NCBI GenBank assembly: GCA_001938995.1
Contig: MKZN01000003.1
Location: 1 to 64,000, forward strand
Reading direction: 5' to 3'
Origin: Bacillus pumilus
GTDB lineage: Bacteria; Bacillota; Bacilli; Bacillales; Bacillaceae
Length of the DNA stretch: 64,000 nt
Position 1 is the first letter of the stretch; the number at the start of each line of letters is the position of its first letter. The position numbers were made by a program, and so were the translations under genes. The notes under the pieces are model-generated. The model was not told the DNA's origin, did not search any database, and saw only the letters and a program-made list of their open reading frames with translations. Shown here piece by piece: positions 63,974-64,000 of this stretch.

Positions 63974-64000
63974 ATGGATCACGATGGATCATTGAGCAGA
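63974..64000 (+). CDS. Start of a next gene (truncated by window edge)
   Basis: AAAGGAGGGAG lies 5 bases before an ATG; only nine codons (MDHDGSLSR) are in the window. In B. subtilis yteU follows yteT, but the fragment is too short to confirm. Confidence 0.6.

Overview
The window is chromosomal DNA of a low-GC, Gram-positive Bacillus. From its 5' end it holds the 3' end of a 23S gene, a 5S gene, a 21-tRNA cluster in the order of B. subtilis trnB, and then a long run of genes in the order of the B. subtilis yte-ytd-ytc-ytr-ytp-yth-men region. Some genes are added (a C30-type carotenoid cluster, a solitary TerD protein, a solitary zinc-binding lipoprotein) and some are missing from their usual places (bceRSAB and yttAB between ytrF and ytvA, ytnA between asnB and metK, one of the ytrC/ytrD permeases). 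The best inference is a member of the B. pumilus group (pumilus, safensis, altitudinis); this is inferred from gene content and no database search was made.

Layout. 1-2978: rRNA and tRNAs; unlike B. subtilis rrnB, the 5S is followed by its own terminator, about 550 bp of decayed DNA and a separate strong promoter for the tRNAs. 3025-5379 (minus): tspO, yteA, menA. 5739-13178 (plus): menFDHB, a strong terminator, then menEC; with menA these supply menaquinone. 13283-16124 (minus): two small genes and the cytochrome bd-type oxidase ythAB, which uses the quinol. 16221-18374: a zinc-starvation block with perfect or near-perfect Zur operators (zinc-free L31 protein, ZnuA-like lipoprotein, YtiB carbonic anhydrase). 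18376-23103: yidD, luxS, ytkA, a 48-residue membrane protein, a SigB-type dps, a motility-type small protein, a holin-like protein, TerD and the Nudix enzyme ytkD. 23137-25705 (minus): ytlACD NitT/TauT-type ABC transporter.

25878-29911: four overlapping carotenoid genes (DUF422/CruF-like, acyltransferase, glycosyltransferase, CrtN-like oxidoreductase). 29938-41298: ytmA, ytmB, pckA (with a CcpN-type site), SAM-I riboswitch plus metK, asnB, ytoA, ytpAB (terpenoid and lysophospholipase functions), ytqAB, ytzC. 41346-45883: the ytr cell-wall-stress ABC operon behind a YtrA operator, beginning with a 59-residue membrane protein. 46018-50411: LOV photoreceptor ytvA, ytvB, and leuS behind a leucine T-box.

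50543-64000: ytaP, ytbQ, and a rhamnogalacturonan-oligosaccharide uptake and processing region (ytcP, ytcQ with a cre site, AraC-type regulator ytdP, permease yteP, unsaturated rhamnogalacturonyl hydrolase yteR, yteS, yteT), interrupted by the ytbDE/ytcD stress module. Most of the window is ordinary conserved Bacillus chromosome. The points worth a second look are the 5S-tRNA insertion, the Zur block, the carotenoid cluster, the nested ytr operator with its small membrane protein, the ytvA leader, and the repeated ytqB end around a gene remnant.
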